Under the pieces are notes generated by a model that searched no databases, was not told where the DNA came from, and saw only the letters and a program-made list of their open reading frames with translations. From positions 50,572-114,571 of the forward strand of contig CAZMSO010000003.1 in NCBI GenBank assembly GCA_964568975.1: a stretch of DNA of 64,000 nucleotides, read 5' to 3'. The DNA is from CAZADA01 sp964568975. GTDB lineage: Bacteria; Pseudomonadota; Alphaproteobacteria; Caulobacterales; Maricaulaceae. The position numbers and the translations under genes were made by a program. Below are positions 27,571 to 36,161 of the stretch, piece by piece; positions within the stretch are counted from its first letter, which is position 1, and the number at the start of each line of letters is the position of its first letter.

Positions 27571-28932
27571 TCAGAATTCGGTCCATTCATCGTCAGCGCC
27601 GACAGCCTTGGGAAGCGGCGACGGCGCGTCCATCTCGACCGCCGGCGACGGCGCTGGCGCAGAGGACGGCGCCGCGCCGATCATCGGTTCCCCCGGCGCG
27701 CCGCCCGCCGCCACGCCGCTCGCGAGAGAGCGCAGCGCCTCTTCGCTCGCGCCGCCGGCCTCCGCGGAGGCGCGGATCGCCTCCTCCACATGCGACACGC
27801 GTTCGAGAATCGCTTCCAACGCCGCGCCGGCGTCGCGCACGAGGCGCACCCCGCCCTCCACTTCGCTGTTGGAGCCTTCAATGAGCTGGCGAATATCGCG
27901 CGCGGCTTCAGATGATTGTTGCGCCAAACGCCGCACCTCGGCTGCAACCACAGCGAAGCCGCGGCCGGCCTCACCGGCGCGCGCGGCCTCCACCGCCGCG
28001 TTCAGCGCCAGCAAGTTCGTTTGAAACGCAATGCCGTCAATCAAGCCGATGATTTCGACAATGCGCCCGGAGGAGCCCTCAATGCGCGCCATCGCCTCGA
28101 TCGCGTCGCGCGCCAATGTCGAGCCGTCTTCCGCGGCTTGGCGCGTTTCCCGGGCATGGTCGGCGGCCGCTTGCGCCCGCTCGACGGTATCACGGACATG
28201 CGCGACGATCTGCTCGCCGTCGCGCTTCATCGCCGCCAAATCCGCATCCCGCTGATCGGCCAGCGCCCGCGCCGCCGCCAAATCGGTGCTCAGCCCGTCG
28301 CGCGCCGTCGCCGCCTCCGACGCGGAGTCGCGGGCCGCTTGCACAGCCTCGGCCCGCTCGCGGATCAGCACCGCCAACGCCTCCGACACGGGCGTGAGCG
28401 CTGCGTCCGCGGTCAACGCGCCCGGCAAAGCCGCCGCGTCCGGCGAAGACACCGTGCGCACGCCTTCGGCCACCGTCTCCGCCAGCACCGCAACGCGTTG
28501 ACCCGCCGCGACCAGCGCGTCGAAGGCGTCGCGGGCCAAGCCTCCCGCTGGCGGTTCGCACGCGCTGATATCCTCGCCCGCTGCGAACGCGGCGTTAGCC
28601 TGAACGAACGCGTCCCACGCCGCGGCATCGCCATAGCGGCGTTCTAACGCCGCGCCCTCCTGACGGGCCGCGGCGGCGGCGGCCTCAGCAGCCTCCACGC
28701 GCGCATGCGCTTCTTTCATACGCGCGTGCAGAGTGGCGAAGTGCGCGTCTGCGGCTCGGCCCATCACCACCACCGCCGCGACGCACGCGCCCGTGAGCGC
28801 GGCGCCCGCGACGACGCCCGCTCCGCCCGCCACGACGCCGGCGATCACTGTCAACGCCGCGCCGAAGCCCGCCGCCGCCCAGGCGCCTCGGCGGCGCAGA
28901 TACGAATACTCAAGCAGCGGCGCCAATGTCAT
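27571..28932 (-). CDS. Methyl-accepting chemotaxis protein without periplasmic sensor
   Basis: 453 residues. Two N-terminal hydrophobic segments (about 17-35 and 39-58) form a membrane hairpin with almost no periplasmic loop; a long Ala/Glu-rich coiled coil follows. The signalling hairpin (about 290-325) has GLIDGIAFQTNLLALNAAVEA and GRGFAVVAAEVRRLAQ. The C-terminus is EWTEF, matching the xWxxF pentapeptide that tethers CheR/CheB. No ligand-binding domain or clear HAMP is visible, so it presumably senses a cytoplasmic or membrane cue. Divergent from cheR across ~140 bp. Confidence 0.93.
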   Translation of the reverse strand: MTLAPLLEYSYLRRRGAWAAAGFGAALTVIAGVVAGGAGVVAGAALTGACVAAVVVMGRAADAHFATLHARMKEAHARVEAAEAAAAAARQEGAALERRYGDAAAWDAFVQANAAFAAGEDISACEPPAGGLARDAFDALVAAGQRVAVLAETVAEGVRTVSSPDAAALPGALTADAALTPVSEALAVLIRERAEAVQAARDSASEAATARDGLSTDLAAARALADQRDADLAAMKRDGEQIVAHVRDTVERAQAAADHARETRQAAEDGSTLARDAIEAMARIEGSSGRIVEIIGLIDGIAFQTNLLALNAAVEAARAGEAGRGFAVVAAEVRRLAQQSSEAARDIRQLIEGSNSEVEGGVRLVRDAGAALEAILERVSHVEEAIRASAEAGGASEEALRSLASGVAAGGAPGEPMIGAAPSSAPAPSPAVEMDAPSPLPKAVGADDEWTEF

Positions 28933-29069
28933 CGCGGCGATCTCCGTTCCGTGGGCGACGAACGCCCCGCGCGATCTCGCCTAAAGGATGCGGGCTTATA
29001 GGCCGTTAAACACTGCACGCTAGGATCGCGACCACGTCCTTAGCCTTGCGCCATTGGGAGCATGACAGC

Positions 29070-29942
29070 GTGGCGTCTCCGCCCAGCCCCCCGCCGCGCC
29101 GCAACGGTCAGGCCGGCCGCCTTCGGGGATTCCACCTCGACGACGACCAGTTTGCGACAATCCGTCGGATCGCCCACGAGACCGCTGGCATTGCGCTTGC
29201 GCCGTCCAAGCGCGGCATGGTCGTCAGCCGCCTCAGCCGGCGGCTGCGCGCGCTGGGCTGCCCTGATTTCGCAAGCTACCTCGCTTATGTGTCCGGATCT
29301 GACGGACGCGAGGAAGTGGTGGAGCTGCTCAACAGCATCACCACGAACGTCACCTCGTTCTTCCGCGAAGCCCATCATTTCGAGGATCTCGCCACGTTCT
29401 TGGAGGCGGGCCTTGAAGCGGGACGCCGGCGCTTTCGCCTGTGGTCGGCGGCGTGCGCGACCGGCGAGGAAGCCTACAGCATCGCGATGGTCGCCCTTCA
29501 CGCATGCCGTGACGTGGCGTCCGCGGATGTGCGCATCCTCGCCACCGACATCGACACCAACGCCTTGGAGGCGGCGGCGGCGGGACGCTATTCGGCCGCC
29601 GCGCTCGCCGACATTGACGACGCCCACCACGCCCATTTCGAGCGCGAGGACGACCATATCACCGCGTCTGAGACGCTGCGGGAGATGATCACATTCCGCC
29701 GCCTCAATCTGATCCACCCCTGGCCGATCACGGGGCCGCTTGATGCAGTTTTTTGCCGCAACGTCACGATTTATTTCGATCAATCGACAAAAATGGAGAT
29801 CCATCGGCGGATGGCGGCGCTGTTGCGTCCAAGCGGTCGGCTCTACATCGGCCATGCCGAGACGGCCGACGCGCGCGCGCTCGATTTAGTGTTGGCCGGG
29901 CGCACGACCTATGCGTCGACGGGGAAGGAGACGCGGCCATGA
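29070..29942 (+). CDS. cheR: Chemotaxis protein methyltransferase CheR
   Basis: SAM-dependent glutamate methyltransferase acting on MCPs. The GTG at 29070 (290 aa) is preferred because GGGAG lies nine bases upstream; a TTG at 29046 is also open. N-terminal helical domain: FATIRRIAHETAGI...SRLSRRLRALG. Catalytic domain: TNVTSFFRE, LWSAACATGEEAYSIAM, ILATDIDTNAL and FCRNVTIYFD. The stop overlaps the cheB start (ATGA). Confidence 0.96.
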   Translation: MASPPSPPPRRNGQAGRLRGFHLDDDQFATIRRIAHETAGIALAPSKRGMVVSRLSRRLRALGCPDFASYLAYVSGSDGREEVVELLNSITTNVTSFFREAHHFEDLATFLEAGLEAGRRRFRLWSAACATGEEAYSIAMVALHACRDVASADVRILATDIDTNALEAAAAGRYSAAALADIDDAHHAHFEREDDHITASETLREMITFRRLNLIHPWPITGPLDAVFCRNVTIYFDQSTKMEIHRRMAALLRPSGRLYIGHAETADARALDLVLAGRTTYASTGKETRP

Positions 29943-31018
29943 CTGCGCGCGTGGTGATTTGCGACGACAGCCGCTTAATGCGGGACTTGCTGACGCAAGT
30001 GCTCAACCGCGAACAAGGCGTGGCCGTCGTCGGCGTCGCCGGCGATCCTTATGAAGCCCGCGACGTCATCAAGTCCGTGGATCCGGACGTGGTCACCCTC
30101 GATATCGACATGCCGCGCATGGACGGTTTGACCTTTCTCGACCGGATTATGCGGCTGCGCCCAACGCCCGTGATCATGATCTCGACCCACACCGCCGCGG
30201 GCGCGGATCTGACCATTCAAGCGCTCGAACGCGGCGCGGTGGACGCCATCGGCAAACCGCAAAACCTCTCCGGCGACGCGTTTGACCGCTTCGCCCGCGA
30301 CCTGGGCGCGCGTGTGCGCGCCGCCGCGCGCGCTAAGGTGGAGCCGGTGACATCCATCCCACCCACCCCGCGCCCGGCGCAAGGCGGGCGCATGCGCCCA
30401 AAAGCCGTCATTACGGTCGGCGCCTCCACCGGCGGCGTTGAGGCGTTGAACCGGTTCCTTGCCGCACTGCCGCCAAACGCGCCGCCCATCGCCATTGTCC
30501 AGCACATGCCCGCGCGTTTCACCGCGCACTTGGCGGCGCGGTTGAACGACCGCCTTCCGTTAACAGTGTCGGAAGCTGTCGACGGCGGCGTGATCGGACC
30601 CGGCGCCTGCGTTATCGCGCCGGGCGATCGCCATCTGCGCCTTGAGGCCGCCGGCGCTGTCGAGGGCGGCGGCTATCGCTGCCGGCTTTCCGATGAAGAC
30701 ACCCAAACCCACCGCCCCTCCGTCGACTTTCTGTTTCACTCCGCGGCCGTCGCCGCGGGCGCGGACGGCGTCGGCGTGATCCTCACAGGCATGGGCCATG
30801 ACGGCGCTGAGGGCCTCTTGGCCATGCGCGCCGCCGGCGCGGCCACGCTCGCCCAATCGAAAACAAGCGCCCTCGTTTACGGCATGCCGAAAGCCGCGAA
30901 AACCGCGGGCGCCGTCGAGCGCGAAGGGGACCTGGAAGAGCTGGCGGCGTGGGCCATGGAAGCCGCGTGCGCGCACGCCAAGCCTCACTCGGAGGTCGGC
31001 TATGCCAAAGGCGCGTGA
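29939..31018 (+). CDS. cheB: Chemotaxis response regulator protein-glutamate methylesterase CheB
   Basis: 359 residues. Receiver domain (1-120) with acidic pair Asp9/Asp10 and phospho-acceptor Asp55 (TLDIDMPRMDG). A Pro-rich linker leads to the methylesterase domain, with catalytic Ser163 in GASTGGVEAL, His in QHMPARF and Asp in MGHDGAEG. It removes methyl groups added by CheR. Overlaps cheR by four bases and cheY by 17. Confidence 0.97.
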   Translation: MTARVVICDDSRLMRDLLTQVLNREQGVAVVGVAGDPYEARDVIKSVDPDVVTLDIDMPRMDGLTFLDRIMRLRPTPVIMISTHTAAGADLTIQALERGAVDAIGKPQNLSGDAFDRFARDLGARVRAAARAKVEPVTSIPPTPRPAQGGRMRPKAVITVGASTGGVEALNRFLAALPPNAPPIAIVQHMPARFTAHLAARLNDRLPLTVSEAVDGGVIGPGACVIAPGDRHLRLEAAGAVEGGGYRCRLSDEDTQTHRPSVDFLFHSAAVAAGADGVGVILTGMGHDGAEGLLAMRAAGAATLAQSKTSALVYGMPKAAKTAGAVEREGDLEELAAWAMEAACAHAKPHSEVGYAKGA

Positions 31019-31391
31019 TTTGCGTGTCCTGGTTGTCGACGACCAAACCAGCATGCGTCAGCTGGCGCGCTACGCGCTCCAGCAATTGGGCGTCGTCAAC
31101 GTCCGCGAGGCCCGAAGCGGCCGCGAGGCCCTGGAAGTGTTGGCCAAACACAAAGTCGAGCTTGTCGTGTCCGACTGGCACATGGCCGAGATTGACGGCT
31201 TGACGCTGTTGAAGCTCTTGCGCAAGCACGACCGCAGCAAAACCGTCCCCTTTATTATGGCCACGGGCCATGGCGACCGCGAATCTGTCCTGGAGGCGAT
31301 CCAAGCCGGGGTCAACAACTACATTGTGAAGCCCTACGACGTGGCCACCTTGCGCAAGAAAGTGGAGGCGGTCATCGGCGCGCTCACGTGA
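31002..31391 (+). CDS. cheY: CheY-like single-domain response regulator
   Basis: 129 residues, receiver only: Asp13/Asp14, phospho-acceptor Asp58 (VVSDWHMAEIDG), Thr88 and Lys110 (YIVKPYD). The MRQLARYALQQLG helix and WHM next to the phospho-site match CheY rather than Spo0F-like proteins. GGAGGT precedes the ATG inside the end of cheB. The partner kinase (CheA) is not in the window. Confidence 0.94.
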   Translation: MPKARDLRVLVVDDQTSMRQLARYALQQLGVVNVREARSGREALEVLAKHKVELVVSDWHMAEIDGLTLLKLLRKHDRSKTVPFIMATGHGDRESVLEAIQAGVNNYIVKPYDVATLRKKVEAVIGALT

Positions 31392-31490
31392 TCGCCCGCC
31401 GCGTCGCCGTGCGACCAGACGCCCCACGCGGACGCGGCGCCCCACGCAACGCGCGGCGTCTTACGCCGGAGCCGGCCGCCGACGCCGCGC

Positions 31491-31540
31491 GCCCCTGTCG
31501 GCCCCTGTCGGCCCCTGTCGGCCCCTGTCGGCCCCTGTGA
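31491..31540. repeat. 10-bp tandem repeat x5
   Basis: GCCCCTGTCG four times without change, then GCCCCTGTGA, in the region between cheY and the DUF465 gene. Nothing else is seen in this intergenic stretch. Confidence 0.95.
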
Positions 31541-31560
31541 GCGGGCGCGACGCTGGGTTC

Positions 31561-31758
31561 CTAAGTTCGGCTTTCCAACGCCGCGATCTCGTCCTTTAGT
31601 CTGAGTTTTTGTTTCTTCAGCACCGCTAAGCGATCACGATCGGCCCCCGGTCGCTTCAGCTCCGCCGTCAACGCCTGGTCTAAGTCCCGATGACGGGCTG
31701 ACAATTCGCGAATGCGTGCGTGCACAGCCATACTCGCCTCCTCATCGTTGGTGCTCAT
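31561..31758 (-). CDS. DUF465/YdcH family protein
   Basis: 65 residues, helical hairpin of the DUF465 (YdcH) family: RIRELSARHRDLDQAL then VLKKQKLRLKDEIAALE. Function unknown. Divergent from a second family member at 31923. Confidence 0.85.
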   Translation of the reverse strand: MSTNDEEASMAVHARIRELSARHRDLDQALTAELKRPGADRDRLAVLKKQKLRLKDEIAALESRT

Positions 31759-31922
31759 GTCACAATAAGATCACACATCCGCGACGGGAGTCACGGCCCG
31801 GGGCGCCGGTGCGCCGACCTGTGGACCCGCGAGCCCCGCAGCGCGCCTTTACACCACCGCCGGGCATCGTCATTTTCTTGTGGAAAAATTTGGATCGCCG
31901 CTGGAAACACCCGCACCGCGCT

Positions 31923-32141
31923 ATGAAAGACGCCGCGAATGACGATGATGAGGCGCGCCTGCGCGCGCGCTTGCACGATTTGCGGGAGGAGCACCGCGCG
32001 CTCGACGTGGCTGTGACGGCCATGGCCGCCACGGGCGTGCGCGATCAGCTGAAGGTGACGCGTTTGAAGAAACGCAAACTGGCCCTGCGCGACGAAATCA
32101 CCTGGATCGAAGACCAGCTCAGCCCCGACATCATCGCCTAA
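31923..32141 (+). CDS. DUF465/YdcH family protein, second copy
   Basis: 72 residues: RLHDLREEHRALDVAVTAM then VTRLKKRKLALRDEITWIEDQL, the same LxxLxxEHRxLD...LKKxKLxLRDEI pattern as the neighbour. An AT-rich stretch (TTTTCTTGTGGAAAAATTTGG) lies about 45 bp upstream and may be its promoter. The frame is open to 31716 but without family similarity. Confidence 0.85.
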   Translation: MKDAANDDDEARLRARLHDLREEHRALDVAVTAMAATGVRDQLKVTRLKKRKLALRDEITWIEDQLSPDIIA

Positions 32142-32183
32142 TCGCGGTCGCCGTCCCGACCCGCAACGCCCGGCCGGGTCGTC

Positions 32184-32897
32184 TTACGACGCCGCAAGCG
32201 TGTGCTTGCGCGCATACATCGCCTCATCGGCGCGCACCAGCACGCGCTGGGCCGTCTCGCCCGCACGCACCGCCTCCGCGCCGCACGAGCACGTCACCCG
32301 CACAGGGCGGCCATCAAACTCCGCCGGCGTGGCCGCGATCAGCCGCGACAAATCAAGCGCGCGCGCCTGGGCCGCCGCCCGATCCGCGTGAGAAAGACCG
32401 ACCGTGAACTCATCGCCGCCCATGCGTCCGACCACGTCGCTCGCGCGCGTGTGGCGGCGCAGAAGCTGGGCCACGTGCCGGATCACGGCGTCGCCGGCCG
32501 CGTGGCCATACTGGTCATTGACTCGTTTGAACGCGTCGAGATCCAGATAAATCAGGCTCACAGCGCCGCCATGGCGCGCGGCATGGGCGATCATCCGGTC
32601 GAACTCCCGCACAAACGCCCGCCGGTTCAGCACGTCCGCAAGGGGATCCGTGTCGGCCAACGCCTCAAGCTCCGCCACGCGCCGGCGCAGCCGCGCGGCT
32701 TCTTCGTGGAGCCGGCCCATCTCGACCAACAAACGCAGCATTTCCGCGCGCGCGGCCGCCGACGCCGCGCGGGCCCGCGTCGCTTCAAAGCCCGCCGCCG
32801 ACGCGGCCGCGAAGGCCGACGCGCCCACCGCGCCTCTCGTCGACGTCACGTCTGCGCCGGAAAGAGAGACCACCACGTCGCGATCAAAAGCGTCCAT
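32184..32897 (-). CDS. GGDEF-domain diguanylate cyclase
   Basis: Synthesises c-di-GMP. From the ATG at 32897 it has 237 residues: an Ala-rich N-terminus, a coiled coil (MLRLLVEMGRLHEEAARLRRRVAELEAL), then the GGDEF domain with MGGDEF and, five residues before it, an RxxD inhibitory site (RASD). The usual DPLTGLxNRR entry reads DPLADVLNRR. No PAS or receiver domain, so the input is through the N-terminus or oligomerisation. The frame extends to 33035. Confidence 0.9.
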   Translation of the reverse strand: MDAFDRDVVVSLSGADVTSTRGAVGASAFAAASAAGFEATRARAASAAARAEMLRLLVEMGRLHEEAARLRRRVAELEALADTDPLADVLNRRAFVREFDRMIAHAARHGGAVSLIYLDLDAFKRVNDQYGHAAGDAVIRHVAQLLRRHTRASDVVGRMGGDEFTVGLSHADRAAAQARALDLSRLIAATPAEFDGRPVRVTCSCGAEAVRAGETAQRVLVRADEAMYARKHTLAAS

Positions 32898-33052
32898 AGA
32901 ATCGGCCGCAACAGCAAAACAATGGCGGCGACTAGACCCCGACGTCGTTAAAAAACCCTTCACTCCCGAGGCCGCCCGCCCCAAGACGCGCGGGCTTGAC
33001 CGCGCCGTCGCCGTGCGTATCGTCCCGCGCTCCACTCCCCCGAGGACCCCCG

Positions 33053-33580
33053 ATGGCCGACGCCGCGCACGTCGCGATTATTATGGGCTCCCAGTCCGAC
33101 TGGCCCACTATGGCCGCCGCCGCCGGCGTCCTCACCACTTTGCGTGTGGCGCATGAAACGCGCATCATTTCCGCCCATCGCACGCCCGACCGCCTCGCCG
33201 CGTTTGCCAAAGAAGCACGCGCCCGCGGCGTGCGCGTCATTATCGCCGGCGCGGGCGGCGCGGCGCATTTGCCTGGCATGACGGCCGCTTTTTCACCGCT
33301 GCCGGTGTTGGGCGTGCCGGTGCAATCAAAAGCGCTGTCGGGCCTCGACAGCCTTCTGTCGATCGCGCAAATGCCTAAAGGCGTCGCAGTCGGCGCGCTG
33401 GCGATCGGCGAAGCGGGGGCGTTCAACGCCGGGCTCCTGGCCGCGCAAGTGCTGGCGTTGACGGATCCCGACCTCGCCGCGCGACTCGACGCTTGGCGCC
33501 AAGCCCAGACCGACGCCGTCGCGCTTCATCCCGACACGGCTGACACGGCTGAGGCCCTCCCTGGCGCTGGCGGCGCATGA
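33053..33580 (+). CDS. purE: N5-carboxyaminoimidazole ribonucleotide mutase PurE
   Basis: Class I PurE of de novo purine synthesis, converting N5-CAIR to CAIR. 175 residues with MGSQSDWPTM (Ser13, Asp16), ISAHRTPDRL (catalytic His) and AGAGGAAHLPGM. The C-terminal ~15 residues are a short low-complexity tail. The stop overlaps the purK start (ATGA). Confidence 0.97.
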   Translation: MADAAHVAIIMGSQSDWPTMAAAAGVLTTLRVAHETRIISAHRTPDRLAAFAKEARARGVRVIIAGAGGAAHLPGMTAAFSPLPVLGVPVQSKALSGLDSLLSIAQMPKGVAVGALAIGEAGAFNAGLLAAQVLALTDPDLAARLDAWRQAQTDAVALHPDTADTAEALPGAGGA

Positions 33581-34674
33581 CCGCCGCGGACGCGCGCGTC
33601 CCAGACCCGATCCCGCCCGGCGCCGTCATCGGAATTGTCGGCGGCGGCCAACTTGGGCGCATGATCGCGTTGGCGGCCGCGCGCCTTGGCTTTGATGTCC
33701 ATGTCTACGCGGCGGAGCCGGACACGCCGGCTGCGCGCGTCGCCGCCGCGGCCACTGTCGGCGCTTATGACGACGTCGCGACGCTGAGCGCCTTCGCCGC
33801 GCCATGCGCTGTGATTACCTATGAGTTTGAGCATCTGCCCGTCGACGCCCTGAGAGCGCTGGAGGCGGCCACGCCCGTGCGCCCGACGCCGCAAGCCCTC
33901 GCGATCGCCCAAGATCGGCTTGCAGAAAAGCAGTTCGCCGCCCAATGCGGGGCCGCCACCGCCGCCTTCGCGCCCCTTGATCGCGACGCGGACGCTGAGC
34001 CCGCCCTCGCTCATGTCGGCGCGCCGGCGATCGTGAAAACGCGCCGGTTCGGGTATGACGGCAAAGGACAAGCGCGCGTCGCCTCCCCCCAAGAGCTCCG
34101 CGCAGCGTGGGCCGTCTTCGGCCATGAGCCCGCTATTGTCGAAGGCGTCGTGGCGTTCCGCCGCGAGGTCTCTGTAATCGCCGCGCGCGGCGTCGACGGC
34201 GCGTTCGCCGCTTATGACCTCACGGAAAACCACCATGAGCAGGGCGTTCTGCGCGAAAGCCGCGCCCCCGCCCCCCACAGCGACAGCCTTCGCGAGGAAG
34301 CGCTCAGCCTCACCCACCGCATGATGGAGACCCTGGATTATATCGGCGTGATGGCTGTGGAGTTTTTCGACGCGCCGGACGGCTTGCGCGTCAACGAGAT
34401 TGCGCCGCGGGTCCACAATTCCGGGCACTGGACTGAGGGCGGCGCGTGGTGCGACCAATTCGAACAACACACCCGCGCCATCGCCGGCTGGCCGCTTGGA
34501 AACCCCAGCCGACGCGGGGGCGAGGTGGTGATGACCAACCTTCTCGGCGACGCGATCGAGGCGGCCCCGGACCTCGTCCGCGAGGCGGGCCTGCGCCTCA
34601 CCCACTACGGCAAACGCGCCGCGAAACCCGGGCGCAAGACCGGTCATGTCACGCGCGTCACATCGACGCCGTAA
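33577..34674 (+). CDS. purK: 5-(carboxyamino)imidazole ribonucleotide synthase PurK
   Basis: ATP-grasp enzyme that carboxylates AIR to N5-CAIR, substrate of PurE. 365 residues: GIVGGGQLGRM at the N-terminus, TYEFEHLP, KTRRFGYDGKGQ, the NEIAPRVHNSGHWT motif and the C-terminal HYGKRAAKPGRKTGHV. Translationally coupled to purE. Confidence 0.97.
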   Translation: MTAADARVPDPIPPGAVIGIVGGGQLGRMIALAAARLGFDVHVYAAEPDTPAARVAAAATVGAYDDVATLSAFAAPCAVITYEFEHLPVDALRALEAATPVRPTPQALAIAQDRLAEKQFAAQCGAATAAFAPLDRDADAEPALAHVGAPAIVKTRRFGYDGKGQARVASPQELRAAWAVFGHEPAIVEGVVAFRREVSVIAARGVDGAFAAYDLTENHHEQGVLRESRAPAPHSDSLREEALSLTHRMMETLDYIGVMAVEFFDAPDGLRVNEIAPRVHNSGHWTEGGAWCDQFEQHTRAIAGWPLGNPSRRGGEVVMTNLLGDAIEAAPDLVREAGLRLTHYGKRAAKPGRKTGHVTRVTSTP

Positions 34675-34793
34675 GCGCCGTCGCCTCAAAAACCATCGCC
34701 CGCGGTCACAGGGTGCGGCAATCCGCGATATCGACCCTCTCACACACCCATGCCACCGATGTGGATACTGAACGCAGATCACGGTGCCACACT

Positions 34794-35018
34794 ATGTTGA
34801 GTAAGCCGCTCCTCACGGTTCACGAGACCGCTGACCGCCTCAAAGTGAAGGAAAGCACCATTCGCGCCTGGATTCGCCAGCACAAGCTGAGGGCGATCAA
34901 ATTCGGCCGCGAATGGCGAATCGCCGTGGTCGACCTTGAGCACTTCTTGAACGAAAACGCGAATGTCGCCCCGACGCGGCCGTCCGCGGAGGCCGCCCCG
35001 CCCCAACGGCGCTCATAG
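34794..35018 (+). CDS. Excisionase-family (HTH_17) DNA-binding protein
   Basis: 74 residues: LLTVHETADRLKVKESTIRAWIRQHKLRAIKFGREWRIAVVDLEHFL is the MerR/excisionase-type winged helix found in Xis, AlpA and BldC-like proteins. No integrase, att site or phage gene is nearby, so a stand-alone regulatory role is more likely than excision. Upstream DNA (34690-34790) is AT-richer and holds the promoter. Confidence 0.82.
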   Translation: MLSKPLLTVHETADRLKVKESTIRAWIRQHKLRAIKFGREWRIAVVDLEHFLNENANVAPTRPSAEAAPPQRRS

Positions 35019-35097
35019 CCGCAGCGCCGCCCTTGCTCGCGCACCCGCGCAACCCGAACACATCCCAACTGCTGGCCCAGCGCGTGCGGCCGCGTGG

Positions 35098-35772
35098 TTA
35101 CGCCCCGCGCCGCGGTCGACGGGGATAGCGCACGCGCGCCAGGCCATCGACCAGCGACGGCGCGCCCTCGCGCCACGTCCGCACGCGCGCCTTCACCTTC
35201 TCAAACCGCATCACATCCTCAATGCGAGCGTCTAGAACCGTCCACGGCGTGGGGTCCTCCGGTCCGGACGCGTTGAGCCAGGCCGGCGTCACCGTCGCGA
35301 AGACGCCGCTGAGAATCACACGCTTTGAATAGAAATTGCCATCCGTGGAGCGGTCGCCGATTCCACGCCACACCGTGTCCGCCGCGCGCCAACCGATGCG
35401 CGCCGCGGCCGCCGCGCCGTCCGGCAACGCCAACCGCGCCAAACCGCGCCGCGCGGCCTCACGATGCTCCTCGCCGATCGCCTCCAGCCGCGCGCGCACG
35501 CCGAACGCGACTTTCTCACGCACCCGCATCGCCGCGAGATCTGTGTCAGCGAAGCGGTCGCGCGCCGCGCGATCACACACCGCCGCCCACAGCTCCAACA
35601 CCTCCACCACGCCGCCGGGAAACAGCAACGCCAGCCCCCCCGCGCCCACGCCCGCCTCCGCGCCCGCCTGCTCCAGCACCGAGCGCGACCAACCGTCAAA
35701 CGGCGCGCGCGCCAGCATCGCCGTCAACACCGCGCGCCGTTCAGGATCCACCGTCACGTCCATCGCCGCCAC
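35098..35772 (-). CDS. COQ9 family protein
   Basis: 224 residues, alphaproteobacterial COQ9, a TetR-fold lipid-binding protein that assists ubiquinone hydroxylation in mitochondria; the same role is assumed here. Landmarks are WSRSVLEQAGAEAG, FYSKRVILSGVFATVTPAWL and the C-terminal LDARIEDVMRFEKVKAR. MDVTVD at 35763 is an alternative start. Confidence 0.88.
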   Translation of the reverse strand: MAAMDVTVDPERRAVLTAMLARAPFDGWSRSVLEQAGAEAGVGAGGLALLFPGGVVEVLELWAAVCDRAARDRFADTDLAAMRVREKVAFGVRARLEAIGEEHREAARRGLARLALPDGAAAAARIGWRAADTVWRGIGDRSTDGNFYSKRVILSGVFATVTPAWLNASGPEDPTPWTVLDARIEDVMRFEKVKARVRTWREGAPSLVDGLARVRYPRRPRRGA

Positions 35773-35889
35773 ACCGCATCTCCTCCACCATGGCGCGCCG
35801 CCGAAACGCCGCGCGTTTGTAGACAGTTTAGGGCGTGATTGTTATCTAGCATGCCGACGCCGCATGGGGATGGCCCACCGCGGCCGCGG

Positions 35890-35896
35890 AAGGAGG
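35890..35896 (+). promoter_or_regulatory. Shine-Dalgarno of rpsU that points to an AUC start
   Basis: AAGGAGG, a perfect anti-SD complement, ends eight bases before ATC at 35905. There is no ATG, GTG or TTG in any suitable position after it in the rpsU frame. Upstream ATG (35851) and TTG (35839) have no SD. Confidence 0.75.
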
Positions 35897-35904
35897 ACTT
35901 CGTC

Positions 35905-36123
35905 ATCGTTCAGATTTATGTGCGCGACAACAATGTCGACCAAGCCATCAAGGCGCTGAAAAAAAAGATGCAGCGCGAAGGCACGTTCCGCGAAATGAAA
36001 CGACGGAACCACTACGAAAAACCCTCAGAAAAACGCGCTCGTCAGAAAGCGGAGGCGATCCGTCGCGCCCGCAAGCTCGCGCGCAAACGCGCCCAGCGCG
36101 AAGGGTTGGTGACCCGGCGCTAA
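35905..36123 (+). CDS. rpsU: 30S ribosomal protein S21
   Basis: From codon ATC the protein is (M)VQIYVRDNNVDQAIKALKKKM..., 72 residues, matching the family start MVQxxVRDNNVDQA exactly. The rest (REMKRRNHYEKPSEKRARQKAEA, RKLARKRAQREG) is highly conserved. Initiation at ATC would be non-canonical, but it fits both the homology start and the Shine-Dalgarno. Conventional starts at 35851 (ATG) or 35839 (TTG) would add 18-22 residues unlike S21. A sequencing error at one base (ATC for ATG/GTG-type codon) is the main alternative. Confidence 0.93.
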   Translation: MVQIYVRDNNVDQAIKALKKKMQREGTFREMKRRNHYEKPSEKRARQKAEAIRRARKLARKRAQREGLVTRR

Positions 36124-36161
36124 ACCGCCGGCCCCCACCCCCGCAACCGCGGCGAGGCGCC

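Noticed and set aside
31491..31540. Short repeats as a CRISPR array
   Set aside because: The units are only 10 bp with no spacers, and no cas genes are present.
34794..35018. Excisionase-like gene as a mark of a mobile element
   Set aside because: No integrase, att repeats or phage genes nearby; both neighbours are housekeeping genes.
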